A DNA stretch of 36,954 nt from Streptomyces albidochromogenes. GTDB taxonomy: Bacteria > Actinomycetota > Actinomycetes > Streptomycetales > Streptomycetaceae. The stretch covers positions 1 through 36,954 of the forward strand of contig NZ_VBVX01000026.1 of assembly GCF_005981925.1 (NCBI RefSeq), in the 5' to 3' direction. The notes under the pieces were generated by a model that worked only from the letters and a program-made list of their open reading frames with translations, did no database searches and was not told where the DNA came from. The translations under genes were made by a program, and so were the position numbers. Shown here one piece after another: positions 1-8,343 of the stretch (its first letter is position 1; every line of letters starts with the position of its first letter).

Positions 1-186
1 CCCTACGACATCGCCTCCCGCCGCCCCGGCGACGCCCCCGAACTCATCGCCGACACCACAGCCGCCCAGCACGCCCTCGGATGGCACCCCACCCGCAGCC
101 TCACCGACATGTGCGCCGACGCCTGGCGATTCCAACAACTCAACCCCCACGGATACGCCGGCACCGCACGGCGGGCGACCCCCTAG
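1..186 (+). CDS. galE: UDP-glucose 4-epimerase, C-terminal fragment
   Basis: The window opens inside a reading frame that ends at TAG 184-186, giving the last 61 residues. The tail reads RRPGDAPELIADTTAAQ..LGWHPTRSLTDM..DAWRFQ, which matches the C-terminus of GalE-type short-chain dehydrogenases. In that family the R-R-x-G-D-x-x-x-L motif contacts the UDP-sugar and the L-G-W-x-P motif follows. The enzyme interconverts UDP-glucose and UDP-galactose in the cytoplasm. Only the end is visible, so the NAD-binding domain and catalytic Tyr-Lys cannot be checked, and a related nucleotide-sugar epimerase remains possible. Confidence 0.8.
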   Translation, partial: PYDIASRRPGDAPELIADTTAAQHALGWHPTRSLTDMCADAWRFQQLNPHGYAGTARRATP

Positions 187-291
187 GAGGGGCGGCGGCG
201 CCGGACCACACATGACGGCCCGTCAGTCCGGACAGAGGAGATGCAGCGGACCGGATGGTGTACATATGATCGGCGAGGAGGCGTATTGCCT

Positions 292-3200
292 GTGACTCGG
301 ACGACTCGTGCGCTCATGGCCGGTTATGCCGTCCTCGTCGCCGGTTCGACCGCCGTGTGCCTGACGCTGCCCCAAGTGCACGCGGCGCTCTGGGCAGTTA
401 TCGGCCTTTCGGGTGTCGCGGCCGTCCTCACCGGCGTCGTCGTCAACCGGCCGGCGCACCGCTGGCCCTGGTGGCTCCTCGCGGCGGCGCTGCTGACGTT
501 CTGCGCCGGAGACACGTACTACCACGTGCTCGAAGAGTACTTCCAGGCGTCCAACCCGTTCCCGTCGCCCGCCGACGCCTGCTACCTGGCGACGTATCCG
601 CTGTTCGCCGCCGGTCTTCTGGGGCTGGTCAGGTACCGCTGGGTGGGACGCGACCTGCCGAGTCTGCTGGACGCGCTGATCTTCACCGCCGGACTCGCCC
701 TGCCGGTCTGGGTGTTCCTGGTGCAGCCGCTGACCCTGGTCGAGGGCCTCACCTGGGAGCAGCGCGCCATCAGCATCGCCTATCCGCTCGGCGACGTGCT
801 GGTGCTCGCGCTGCTGGTGCGACTGCTCACGCCCGGCGCCCTGTCGGGCCGCAACCGTTCCGTTCAGCTGCTCGTCCTCGGCACCGTCACGCTGCTGGGC
901 TTCGACATCGCGTACGGAATCCTCCAGCTCAACGGGTTGTGGCAAGCCGGCACCCTGCTCGACATGGGCTGGGTGATCTTCTACACGGCCTGGGGGATGG
1001 CGGCGCTGCATCCGTCGATGGTGGAGCTGACCGCGCGCACCCACCAGCCGCAGTCCCTGCTTCCGCCACCGCTGCGGCTCCTGCTGCTGTCCGCCGCCGT
1101 GCTGATCGCGCCCGGGATCCTGCTCTACGAAGGACTGCGGGGCAGCCCCCAGGACGCGGCGGTGATCGCCGCCTTCTCCGGCACGCTGATGGTGCTGGTG
1201 ATCTTCCGCCTCACCGGCATGGTGGTGGCCCACCGCAAGGCCGTGACCCGCGAGATAGTCCTGCGCACGGCAGCCGCCTCGCTGGTGTCGGCGGGCACGC
1301 CGAGGGAGGTGGCCCGGTCCTGCGACGCGGCGGTCGCCGCACTGTCCGGGCCCGATGTCCGGCTGGCGAGCATACTGCTGTCGGCCGGTTCGGGCGACGA
1401 CGCGCGCGCCCGCTCCGGCCCCCAGGCGCCGGTGTCCCGCGAGTGGCGTGACGCCAGTACGGGCGAGACGATGCCGGGCCCTCCGGTCACCCTCGCCCTG
1501 CGCCACACGGAGCTGGTGCCGGTGGCCGGACTCGGCCCGCGCATCGCCGCCCGGCTGGGGGACGCGGCCACCGCCCTCGTCTGCCCGATGATCCCGCCCG
1601 ACCGGCCGGCCGGGGACGAACTGCCGGGCATCCTGCTGGCCGCCGGCCCGCGCAAGCAACTCTCCGAGACGCGCGGCTCGTTGGAGATCCTCGCCTCGCA
1701 CGCGGGGCTCGCCATGGAACGCGTCGCGCTGCGCCAGGAGATCACCCGGCGGGAGAGCGAGGCGTACTTCCGCACGCTGGTGCGCAACGCCGCCGACGTC
1801 ATCCTCATCGTCGGCGAGGACAGCACCGTCCGCTACGCGAGCCCCTCGGCGCAGGCCGTGTTCGGGGACGTGCACCTGGTCGGCGCGTCGCTGCCCGACC
1901 TGGTGGACGCCCGCGACCGTGAGCGGGCGGCCCGGGTCCTGACGGCCATGTGGAAGGGCGATCGCCGGGAGTCGCAGGACCACTGGTGCGTACCGCGGGA
2001 GAGCGGCCCGATAGAAGTGCAGGTCAGGTGCCGCGACCTGCGGCACGACCGGACCGTACGCGGACTGGTCGTCACGCTGCGGGACGTGACCGAGCAGCGG
2101 CAGCTGGAGCACGAGCTCACCCAGCGGGCCTTCCACGACTCGCTGACCGGCCTGCCCAACCGGACGCTGCTGCTGGAGCGGATCGAGCGCGCGCTGCTGC
2201 GCGGCCGCCGCGAGTCGTCCCTCACCTGTGTGCTGTTCATCGACCTCGACGACTTCAAGATCGTCAACGACACGATGGGGCACACCGTCGGCGACCAGCT
2301 CCTCGCGGCGGTCGGCGGCAGGCTCTCGGAGTCGCTGCGCCGCACCGACACGGCGGCGCGGCTCGGTGGTGACGAGTTCGCGGTCCTCATGGAGGACGCC
2401 AAGGAGCCCATCGACGCCGAGCTGCTGGCCGCGCAGGTCGTCCAGACCCTCAACCGGCCGTTCCGGCTGGCCGACGGATCGGTGAGCGTATCCGCCAGCG
2501 TGGGCGTGGCCACGGCGATGGACAGCGCCGACAGCGAGGAACTGCTGAGCCACGCGGACCTGGCGCTGTACGCCGCCAAGGCCGCGGGCAAGCGCCAGTG
2601 GCGCCGCTTCCAGCCCCGGCTGGGGGTGCGCATGCTGGAGCGGCACGACCTGCAGGCCAGTCTCGGCACGGCGATCGCCAACGAGGAGTTCGCGGTGCGC
2701 TACCAGCCCGTCGTGGACATCACCGCGGACGAGGTCGTCGGCTTCGAGGCGCTGGCCCGCTGGCCGCACGCGCAGCGCGGGCTCGTCCCGCCGCAGCAGT
2801 TCATCTCGCTCGCCGAGGAGACCGGGTACATCGCGCCGCTGGGGGCGTGGGTGCTGGGGAACGCGACGGCCGACATCGCCGGGCTCCAGCAGGCCGTGCC
2901 GCGCACCCCGCCGTACGTCAGCGTCAACGTGTCGGCCCGTCAGTTCCGGGAGAGCGAGTTCCTGGACGAGGTGTGCAAGGTGCTCGCGACCCCCGGGCTG
3001 TCGCCCGGTTCGCTGCAGCTGGAGCTGACCGAGACGGTGCTCATGCGCAGGGACGCGCAGGTCGAGGCCGTCATGCACGCCCTGAAGGACCTCGACGTAC
3101 GCATCGCCGTCGACGACTTCGGCACGGGTTTCTCCTCGCTGCGCTATCTGCGCGAGTTCCCGATCGACGTGCTCAAGATCGACAAGTCGTTCATCGACGA

Positions 3201-4785
3201 CCTCACGACCGACACCCAGCAGGTCGCGCTCGTCGAAGGGATCGTCCACATCGCCGACACCCTCGGACTTCAGGTCATCGCCGAAGGCATCGAGGACGCG
3301 GCGCAGCGCGATCTCCTGGCCCGTATGGGCTGCCGCTTCGGGCAGGGGTACCTCTTCGCCCGGCCGATGACGGTGGAGCAGGGCGAGTTCATGCTGCGCC
3401 ACCCCAACGGGCGACACCGCGCGCCGGCGGCCGTGCAGGCGCCGGACCGGGCGGCCGCGGCCCGCCGGCCCGCACCGGGTCCCGCCCCTCCGGGTCCCGC
3501 CGCACGGGGCCCCGCCACACCGAAAAAGGAGAACGCCATGCGACAAGCGGCCGCCCCACCCCTGGGCGTACTCGACCCCCGCTGGGGCGATCTCGAGCAT
3601 CTGCGGCGGACCAGCCCGATGAGCGACGCGGTTCTCGACGAGGTACGGGGCCGGCACATCCGCAGCGGCGACCACTGGCTGATCGACTTCGCCTCCTGCA
3701 ACTACCTGGGCTTCGACTGCGATCCCGAGATCATCGACGCGATCGAACCGGCCGTACGACGCTGGGGGACGCATCCGAGCTGGTCGCGGCTGCTCGGCAG
3801 CCCGCGGTTGTATCCCGAGATCGAGGAGAGGCTGGCGGCGCTGCTGCGCGCGCCGGACACCCTGCTGCTGCCGACGGCCACGCTGATCCACGCCTCGGTG
3901 ATCCCGGTCCTCGCGAACAAGGGCCACGTGTTCGTGGAGGCGACGGCGCACCGGACCGTGTACGACGGCTGCGTGGCCGCCCGGGGCCAGGGGGCGACGC
4001 TGCACCGGTTCCGCTGCGAGCAGCCGGAACAACTGGAGGCCCTGCTGCGCGACATACCCGCCGGGCCCTCTCGGCTCGTCTGTCTCGACGGGGTCAACAG
4101 CATGACGGGGAACATTCCGGACCTGCCCGAACTCGCCGGGATCTGCCGGGACCACGACGCGACGCTCTACATCGACGACACCCACGGATTCGGCGTCATC
4201 GGCGAGCGGCGGGTGGACGAGCTGTGCCCCTACGGAGCGCGCGGCAACAGCGTCGTCCGGCACACCGGGGAGACGTACGACAACATCGTGCTCGTCGGCG
4301 GCTTCTCCAAGGCGTACTCCTCACTGCTGGCCTTCCTCGCGCTGCCGCCGGCGCTCAAGGACCTGCTGAAGGTCGCCGCGGGCCCCTACCTGTACTCGGG
4401 CCCCTCCCCCACGGCGTCCCTCGCGACGACGCTCGCCGGTCTCGAGGTCAACGACCGCCGGGGCGACGTCATCCGGGCCGGCCTGTACCGCAAGACCGTG
4501 CGGGTTCTGGAGCACCTGGGCCGCCTGGGCATCGGCACGCCGAACGTCGGAGTCCTCCCGATCGTGGAGATCCCGCTGGCGAACGCCTCGGATCTCGACG
4601 CGGTCGCCACCTTCCTGTGGGAGGAGGGCGTGTACGTGACCCTGGCCGCCTATCCGCTCGTACCGCGCGACCGGGTCGGGTTCCGCATCCAGCTCACGGC
4701 GCTGAACTCCGACGAGGACATCGACCGGCTCAACACCACGCTGACCCGGCTGTCCGAACGGTTCGCCCTGGGTGCGGGGAGCTGA
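292..4785 (+). CDS. Membrane GAF-PAS-GGDEF-EAL cyclic di-GMP protein, in frame with an oxoamine synthase
   Basis: I chose GTG 292 because AGGAGG (276-281) lies 10 nt upstream and the peptide then runs straight into a membrane segment; ATG 241 has its purine tract directly abutting. About ten hydrophobic segments fill residues 10-320. A weak GAF-like region (about 333-485) and a PAS domain (about 491-600) follow. The GGDEF domain has an intact GGDEF at 692-696 and a plausible inhibitory RxxD five residues before it. The EAL domain has EAL at 819-821 plus the downstream ELTE, DDFGTG, K-I-D and AEGIE motifs. Both synthesis and hydrolysis of cyclic di-GMP therefore look possible. After the EAL domain comes a Pro/Ala-rich linker of about 50 residues and no stop. 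The frame continues into the PLP enzyme at 3538, giving a possible 1497-residue fusion. The GGDEF-EAL part alone would end near residue 1082. Whether the fusion is made is unknown; a lost stop codon or a base error could also explain it. Confidence 0.85.
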   Translation: MTRTTRALMAGYAVLVAGSTAVCLTLPQVHAALWAVIGLSGVAAVLTGVVVNRPAHRWPWWLLAAALLTFCAGDTYYHVLEEYFQASNPFPSPADACYLATYPLFAAGLLGLVRYRWVGRDLPSLLDALIFTAGLALPVWVFLVQPLTLVEGLTWEQRAISIAYPLGDVLVLALLVRLLTPGALSGRNRSVQLLVLGTVTLLGFDIAYGILQLNGLWQAGTLLDMGWVIFYTAWGMAALHPSMVELTARTHQPQSLLPPPLRLLLLSAAVLIAPGILLYEGLRGSPQDAAVIAAFSGTLMVLVIFRLTGMVVAHRKAVTREIVLRTAAASLVSAGTPREVARSCDAAVAALSGPDVRLASILLSAGSGDDARARSGPQAPVSREWRDASTGETMPGPPVTLALRHTELVPVAGLGPRIAARLGDAATALVCPMIPPDRPAGDELPGILLAAGPRKQLSETRGSLEILASHAGLAMERVALRQEITRRESEAYFRTLVRNAADVILIVGEDSTVRYASPSAQAVFGDVHLVGASLPDLVDARDRERAARVLTAMWKGDRRESQDHWCVPRESGPIEVQVRCRDLRHDRTVRGLVVTLRDVTEQRQLEHELTQRAFHDSLTGLPNRTLLLERIERALLRGRRESSLTCVLFIDLDDFKIVNDTMGHTVGDQLLAAVGGRLSESLRRTDTAARLGGDEFAVLMEDAKEPIDAELLAAQVVQTLNRPFRLADGSVSVSASVGVATAMDSADSEELLSHADLALYAAKAAGKRQWRRFQPRLGVRMLERHDLQASLGTAIANEEFAVRYQPVVDITADEVVGFEALARWPHAQRGLVPPQQFISLAEETGYIAPLGAWVLGNATADIAGLQQAVPRTPPYVSVNVSARQFRESEFLDEVCKVLATPGLSPGSLQLELTETVLMRRDAQVEAVMHALKDLDVRIAVDDFGTGFSSLRYLREFPIDVLKIDKSFIDDLTTDTQQVALVEGIVHIADTLGLQVIAEGIEDAAQRDLLARMGCRFGQGYLFARPMTVEQGEFMLRHPNGRHRAPAAVQAPDRAAAARRPAPGPAPPGPAARGPATPKKENAMRQAAAPPLGVLDPRWGDLEHLRRTSPMSDAVLDEVRGRHIRSGDHWLIDFASCNYLGFDCDPEIIDAIEPAVRRWGTHPSWSRLLGSPRLYPEIEERLAALLRAPDTLLLPTATLIHASVIPVLANKGHVFVEATAHRTVYDGCVAARGQGATLHRFRCEQPEQLEALLRDIPAGPSRLVCLDGVNSMTGNIPDLPELAGICRDHDATLYIDDTHGFGVIGERRVDELCPYGARGNSVVRHTGETYDNIVLVGGFSKAYSSLLAFLALPPALKDLLKVAAGPYLYSGPSPTASLATTLAGLEVNDRRGDVIRAGLYRKTVRVLEHLGRLGIGTPNVGVLPIVEIPLANASDLDAVATFLWEEGVYVTLAAYPLVPRDRVGFRIQLTALNSDEDIDRLNTTLTRLSERFALGAGS
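3538..4785 (+). CDS. Alpha-oxoamine-synthase-family PLP enzyme (CqsA/BioF/KBL-like)
   Basis: ATG 3538 lies 7 nt after a strong AAGGAG, so a separate 415-residue product is likely even though the upstream frame reads through. The fold-type-I landmarks of oxoamine synthases are present: N-Y-L-G near the N-terminus, W-S-R-L-L-G-S, a PLP-stacking His in AHRTVYDG, DDTHGFG with the Asp and His at about 214-216, and the Schiff-base Lys258 in GGFSKAYSS. Family members condense an acyl thioester with an amino acid (BioF, KBL, serine palmitoyltransferase) or make alpha-hydroxyketone signals (CqsA, LqsA). It is clearly distinct from the true BioF encoded at 23207-24364. The substrate is not readable from the sequence. 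Its position between a cyclic di-GMP enzyme and a methyltransferase suggests a signal or small lipid-like metabolite rather than biotin, but that is inference. Confidence 0.85.
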   Translation: MRQAAAPPLGVLDPRWGDLEHLRRTSPMSDAVLDEVRGRHIRSGDHWLIDFASCNYLGFDCDPEIIDAIEPAVRRWGTHPSWSRLLGSPRLYPEIEERLAALLRAPDTLLLPTATLIHASVIPVLANKGHVFVEATAHRTVYDGCVAARGQGATLHRFRCEQPEQLEALLRDIPAGPSRLVCLDGVNSMTGNIPDLPELAGICRDHDATLYIDDTHGFGVIGERRVDELCPYGARGNSVVRHTGETYDNIVLVGGFSKAYSSLLAFLALPPALKDLLKVAAGPYLYSGPSPTASLATTLAGLEVNDRRGDVIRAGLYRKTVRVLEHLGRLGIGTPNVGVLPIVEIPLANASDLDAVATFLWEEGVYVTLAAYPLVPRDRVGFRIQLTALNSDEDIDRLNTTLTRLSERFALGAGS

Positions 4786-4792
4786 GAGCGCC

Positions 4793-5530
4793 GTGTCCGG
4801 ACGCCCCCCGACGCGCAACGACGACGTGGACTGGGACAGCTGGCCCGTCCAGGACTACCTCGCCGAGAACTACCGTGAGCTGCACCCCTCGGACGCGGCC
4901 GTGATCACCCACCACTCGGAGTTCTACCGGCGCTTCGCGCCCAGGAGCGCCGCCCGGACCGTCGAGTTCGGGGCCGGCCCCAACCTGTATCCGCTGATGC
5001 TGGCCGCTGCCGCGAGCCGTCGTGTCGACGCGGTGGAGGCGGGGGCGTCGGGCGTCGCGTACCTGACGCAGCAGCTCGACCAGGGCCCCGACGACAGCTG
5101 GCGGCCCTTCTACGACCTGTGCCGGCGGCTGAACCCCACCCTGCCCGCGACCCTGCGCGAGGCCCTCTCGCCGGTGCGCGTCGTCCACGCGGACGTCCGG
5201 GACCTGACGCCCGGCGCCTACGAGATCGCGTCGATGAACTTCGTCGCGGAGGGGGTCACGGAGGACTGCGCCGAGTTCCGGGACTTCTGCGCCGCCTTCG
5301 TACGTTCGGTCCGCCCCGGGGGGCAGTTGGTGGCGGCGTTCATGGAGAACATGCCGACGTACCGCATCGGACCCGCGTCGCAGTGGCCCGGCTGTCCGGT
5401 GAACCCGGCCGTCGTCAGGGACGTCTTCGAGCCGCTGACCCGGCGGCTCGCGGTGAGCCGGATCGACGCCGATCCCACGCTGCCCGACTACGGGGACTCG
5501 GGGATGGTGCTCCTGACGGCGGTCAGGTGA
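4793..5530 (+). CDS. SAM-dependent methyltransferase, NNMT/PNMT-like
   Basis: The start is GTG 4793, 7 nt after the stop of the PLP enzyme, with GGGGAG (4777-4782) 10 nt upstream; a GTG at 4772 would overlap the preceding gene. The 245-residue protein has a class I SAM motif (VEFGAGPN) near residue 55. It also has a motif-IV-like region A-S-M-N-F-V-A-E and the RPGGQLVAAFMENMPTYRIG stretch, which recalls the NNMT/PNMT/TEMT family of small-molecule N-methyltransferases. The spacing makes cotranscription with the upstream GGDEF-EAL/PLP frame very likely, so its substrate may be the PLP enzyme's product. The 3' end overlaps the convergent GH15 gene by 43 nt. Confidence 0.75.
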   Translation: MSGRPPTRNDDVDWDSWPVQDYLAENYRELHPSDAAVITHHSEFYRRFAPRSAARTVEFGAGPNLYPLMLAAAASRRVDAVEAGASGVAYLTQQLDQGPDDSWRPFYDLCRRLNPTLPATLREALSPVRVVHADVRDLTPGAYEIASMNFVAEGVTEDCAEFRDFCAAFVRSVRPGGQLVAAFMENMPTYRIGPASQWPGCPVNPAVVRDVFEPLTRRLAVSRIDADPTLPDYGDSGMVLLTAVR

Positions 5531-7350
5531 CGTGAGACCCCGGCCCGCTGGAGGGCGAACGCCGTGTCCACCAGGGCGATGTGGCTGAACGCCTGCGGGG
5601 CGTTGCCCAGCTGGCGGCGGCCGAGCGGGTCCCACTGCTCCGAGAGCAGCCCCACGTCGTTGCGGATGCCGAGGACCCGTTCGAAGGTCTCCCGTGCCTC
5701 GCGGAGGTGGCCGGTGGCTGCCAGGGCTTCGGCGTACCAGAGCGAGCACGCCACGAACGCGCCCTCGGAGCCGTGCATGCCGTCCACGTTGTGCACACCG
5801 TCCGGGCCGCGCGTCGCGCCGACGTCGGCCTGCGCGTAGCGGCGTACGAACCCTTCCTGGTCCAGCGCCCGCATCGCCCGTACGGTGCCGCGCACCCGCG
5901 CGTCCCCGGCCGGGAGGAAGCCGAGCTTGGGCATGAGCAGGGCGGACGCGTCGAGGGCGGAGGAGCCGTAGTACTGGACGAACGACTGCTGCCGGGCGTC
6001 CCAGCCCTCGCGGCAGACCTCGCGGTGGACGGCGTCCCGCATGGCGCGCCACTCGGCACAGGACCCGTTCCTGCCGAGGAGGGTTCCCATTCGCAGGGCG
6101 CGGTCGGCGGCGACCCAGGACATGACCTTGGAGTGGACGAACTGGCGTCTGGGGCCCCGCACTTCCCACAGCCCTTCGTCGGGGTCGCGCCAGTGGGCGC
6201 TGAGGTAGCTCATCAGGGCGTTGACCAGACTCCACATGTGGGGCTGCAGGGGAATGCCGGCGCGCAGCGACCAGTAGAGGGTGTCCAGGACCTCGCCGTA
6301 GACGTCCAGCTGGAACTGGCCCACGGCGGCGTTCCCGAACCGGACCGGCCGCGCCCCCTCGTAGCCGGGGAGCCAGGGCGCCTCGGTCTCCGGGAGGTGC
6401 CGGTGGCCTTCGATGCCGTACACCGTCTGGAGGTCGGCGGGTTCGCCCGCGATGGCGCGCAGGAGCCAGTCGAGCCAGGCCGTGGCCTCGTCCCGGTAGC
6501 CGCTGCGCAGCAGGCACGACAGGGTGAGGGTGGAGTCGCGCAGCCAGCAGTACCGGTAGTCCCAGTTGCGTTCGCCGCCCACGCATTCGGGGAGCGAGGT
6601 GGTGGGCGCGGCGACGATGCCGCCGGTGGGGGCGTACGTGAGCGCCTTCAGGGTGATCAGCGACCGTACGACGGCCTCCCGCCAGGGTCCTTGATAGCGG
6701 CACTGGCCCGCCCAGTCGCGCCAGAAGTCGGTGGTCGCCTTGAGTGCCGTCTCGGGCGGTACGCAGACGGGGGCCGGCTGGGCCGTGAGGTGCGACGGCG
6801 TCCACATGAGCATCAGGGTCAGCCGGCGGCCGGCGGGGACGTCGAACGTGACGACGGTCGAGTCGGTATGGTCGAGCGTCCGCACCGGCCCGTCGGCGCT
6901 CAGCCACACCGCGTCCGGTCCGGCGACCGCGACGGCGACCGTGGAGGGGTCGGTGAACCGGACCCAGGGGCGGACCCTGCCCTGGTGGAAACGCGGCTTG
7001 AGCTCACTGCGCAGCGCGACGGTGCCGGAGAGGCCCTCGACGGTGCGCACGACGCAGGGGTGCCGGCCGCGCGGCGGCATGAAGTCCGTGACGCGGGCGG
7101 TGCCGGTCGCGGTATTCCAGTACGTGTCGAGCACGAGCGTGTCCCGGCGGTACGCCCGGTGCGAGGAGAGTCCGCCGCCGACGGGTGCGACGCGCCAGAA
7201 CCCGTTGTCCGCCGTGCCGAGCAGTGCGGCGAAACAGGCGGGGGAATCGAAGCGCGGGAAACAGAGCCAGTCGATCGACCCGTCCCTGCCCACCATGGCG
7301 GCAGTTTCGAGGTCGCTGACAAGGGCGTAGTCCTCGATTGGATTGCTCAT
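5488..7350 (-). CDS. Glycoside hydrolase family 15 protein (glucoamylase/trehalase-like)
   Basis: The 620-residue product is full length for the bacterial GH15 family of glucoamylase-like and actinobacterial trehalase enzymes. The N-terminus has the typical I-E-D-Y-A-L-V-S-D..T-A-A-M-V-G-R-D-G-S-I-D-W-L-C-F-P-R-F opening. The (alpha/alpha)6 barrel carries NWDYRYCWLRDS, a catalytic-acid region GLWEVRG followed by HSKVMSWVAADRA, and the second acidic region LLSEQWDP followed by GNAPQAFSH. No signal peptide is visible, so it should be cytoplasmic, acting on an alpha-linked glucan or trehalose. No strong ribosome binding site precedes ATG 7350. The last 43 nt overlap the convergent methyltransferase gene with no terminator hairpin between them. 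Confidence 0.9.
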   Translation of the reverse strand: MSNPIEDYALVSDLETAAMVGRDGSIDWLCFPRFDSPACFAALLGTADNGFWRVAPVGGGLSSHRAYRRDTLVLDTYWNTATGTARVTDFMPPRGRHPCVVRTVEGLSGTVALRSELKPRFHQGRVRPWVRFTDPSTVAVAVAGPDAVWLSADGPVRTLDHTDSTVVTFDVPAGRRLTLMLMWTPSHLTAQPAPVCVPPETALKATTDFWRDWAGQCRYQGPWREAVVRSLITLKALTYAPTGGIVAAPTTSLPECVGGERNWDYRYCWLRDSTLTLSCLLRSGYRDEATAWLDWLLRAIAGEPADLQTVYGIEGHRHLPETEAPWLPGYEGARPVRFGNAAVGQFQLDVYGEVLDTLYWSLRAGIPLQPHMWSLVNALMSYLSAHWRDPDEGLWEVRGPRRQFVHSKVMSWVAADRALRMGTLLGRNGSCAEWRAMRDAVHREVCREGWDARQQSFVQYYGSSALDASALLMPKLGFLPAGDARVRGTVRAMRALDQEGFVRRYAQADVGATRGPDGVHNVDGMHGSEGAFVACSLWYAEALAATGHLREARETFERVLGIRNDVGLLSEQWDPLGRRQLGNAPQAFSHIALVDTAFALQRAGVSRHLTAVRSTIPESP

Positions 7351-7534
7351 GATCGAAATACGCCGACGTGCACAGAGCCGCTTTCCTCAATTCTACGGCA
7401 GGTGGGCGGGCTTGTCCGGGGCGGATCAGGCGGAGTAGCGTTGCTAACAGATTCTGGGTAGCGTCGATACGGCAAGGTTTCGCCACCCCGGCACGCGGCG
7501 AATCCACCGTTCCTTCCGGCACAGGGAGCACGTC

Positions 7535-8281
7535 ATGACTGAGCAGAGGACCCCCGGCCCCCGGGTCGCGATCGTCACCGGAGGGTCGCGCGGCATCGGG
7601 CGTGCGGTCGCCGAGCGGCTGGCGGCCGACGGGTGCGCCGTCGTCGTGAACTACGCGGAGAACGCCGCCGAGGCCGAAGCGGCCGTAGCGGCGATCACCG
7701 CCGCCGGCGGGCAGGCGGTCGCCTTCCGCGCCGACGTGGCCGACGAGAGCGCGGTCGCGGCGCTCTTCGACCTCGCCGAGGAGACGTACGGCGGTGTGGA
7801 CGTGGTCGTGAACGCCGCGGGTGTCATGCGGCTCGCGCCGCTGGCATCCGCGGCGCTCGACGAGCTGGACCGCATGCTCCGTACCAACGTCCGCGGCACG
7901 TTCGTCGTCGACCAGCAGGCCGCCCGCAGGCTCCGGCCGGGCGGAGCGGTCGTCAACTTCTCCAGCTCCGTCCTGGGGCTGGCGCTGCCCGGCTACAGCG
8001 CGTACGCCGCCACCAAGGGCGCGGTCGAGGCAATGACGCTGATCCTGGCCCGCGAGCTGCGCGGGCGGGACATCACCGTGAACGCCGTCGCCCCCGGGCC
8101 GACCGCCACCGCGCTGTTCCTCGACGGCAAGGACGAGGAGACCGTCGCGCGCCTGGCCGGCGCGAGCCCGCTGGAGCGCCTCGGGACCCCCGAGGACATC
8201 GCCGAGGCCGTCTCCTTCCTCGCCGGGCCCGCCCGCTGGGTCAACGGCCAGGTCCTGCGGGCCAACGGCGGCATCGTCTGA
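7535..8281 (+). CDS. SDR-family NAD(P)-dependent oxidoreductase
   Basis: This is a classical short-chain dehydrogenase of 248 residues. The Rossmann glycine motif TGGSRGIG is at 15-22, NAAG at about 93-96, the catalytic Ser in the SSS of residues 143-145, and Tyr157 and Lys161 in the Y-x3-K motif. It ends with an N-G-Q-V-L-R-A-N-G-G tail like FabG relatives. ATG 7535 is preceded by AGGGAG at a 7-nt spacing. It is followed 62 nt later by a TetR regulator in the same direction, which may control it. The substrate is not predictable from sequence. Confidence 0.9.
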   Translation: MTEQRTPGPRVAIVTGGSRGIGRAVAERLAADGCAVVVNYAENAAEAEAAVAAITAAGGQAVAFRADVADESAVAALFDLAEETYGGVDVVVNAAGVMRLAPLASAALDELDRMLRTNVRGTFVVDQQAARRLRPGGAVVNFSSSVLGLALPGYSAYAATKGAVEAMTLILARELRGRDITVNAVAPGPTATALFLDGKDEETVARLAGASPLERLGTPEDIAEAVSFLAGPARWVNGQVLRANGGIV

Positions 8282-8330
8282 CCGGCGGCCGTCGGCCTTC
8301 CGCGCCTCGGCGTTCCCGGGGCTCCGTTGA

Positions 8331-8336
8331 TAGCGT
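8331..8336 (+). promoter_or_regulatory. Candidate -10 of a leaderless tetR promoter
   Basis: TAGCGT lies exactly 7 nt before ATG 8344, and no ribosome binding site is present. This is the geometry expected when transcription starts at the A of the start codon. No convincing -35 is visible. Confidence 0.4.
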
Positions 8337-8343
8337 CCCGCCC

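Noticed and set aside
223-4263. 1346-codon open frame on the minus strand opposite the GGDEF-EAL gene
   Set aside because: Its translation is low-complexity and matches no fold. Long antisense frames are normal in GC-rich coding DNA, and the plus-strand domains are unmistakable.
3538-4785. A second bioF
   Set aside because: It shares the fold, but its motifs differ from the true BioF in this window and it is linked to unrelated genes.
4772-4792. GTG 4772 as methyltransferase start
   Set aside because: It lies inside the previous gene with no ribosome binding site; GTG 4793 is better spaced.
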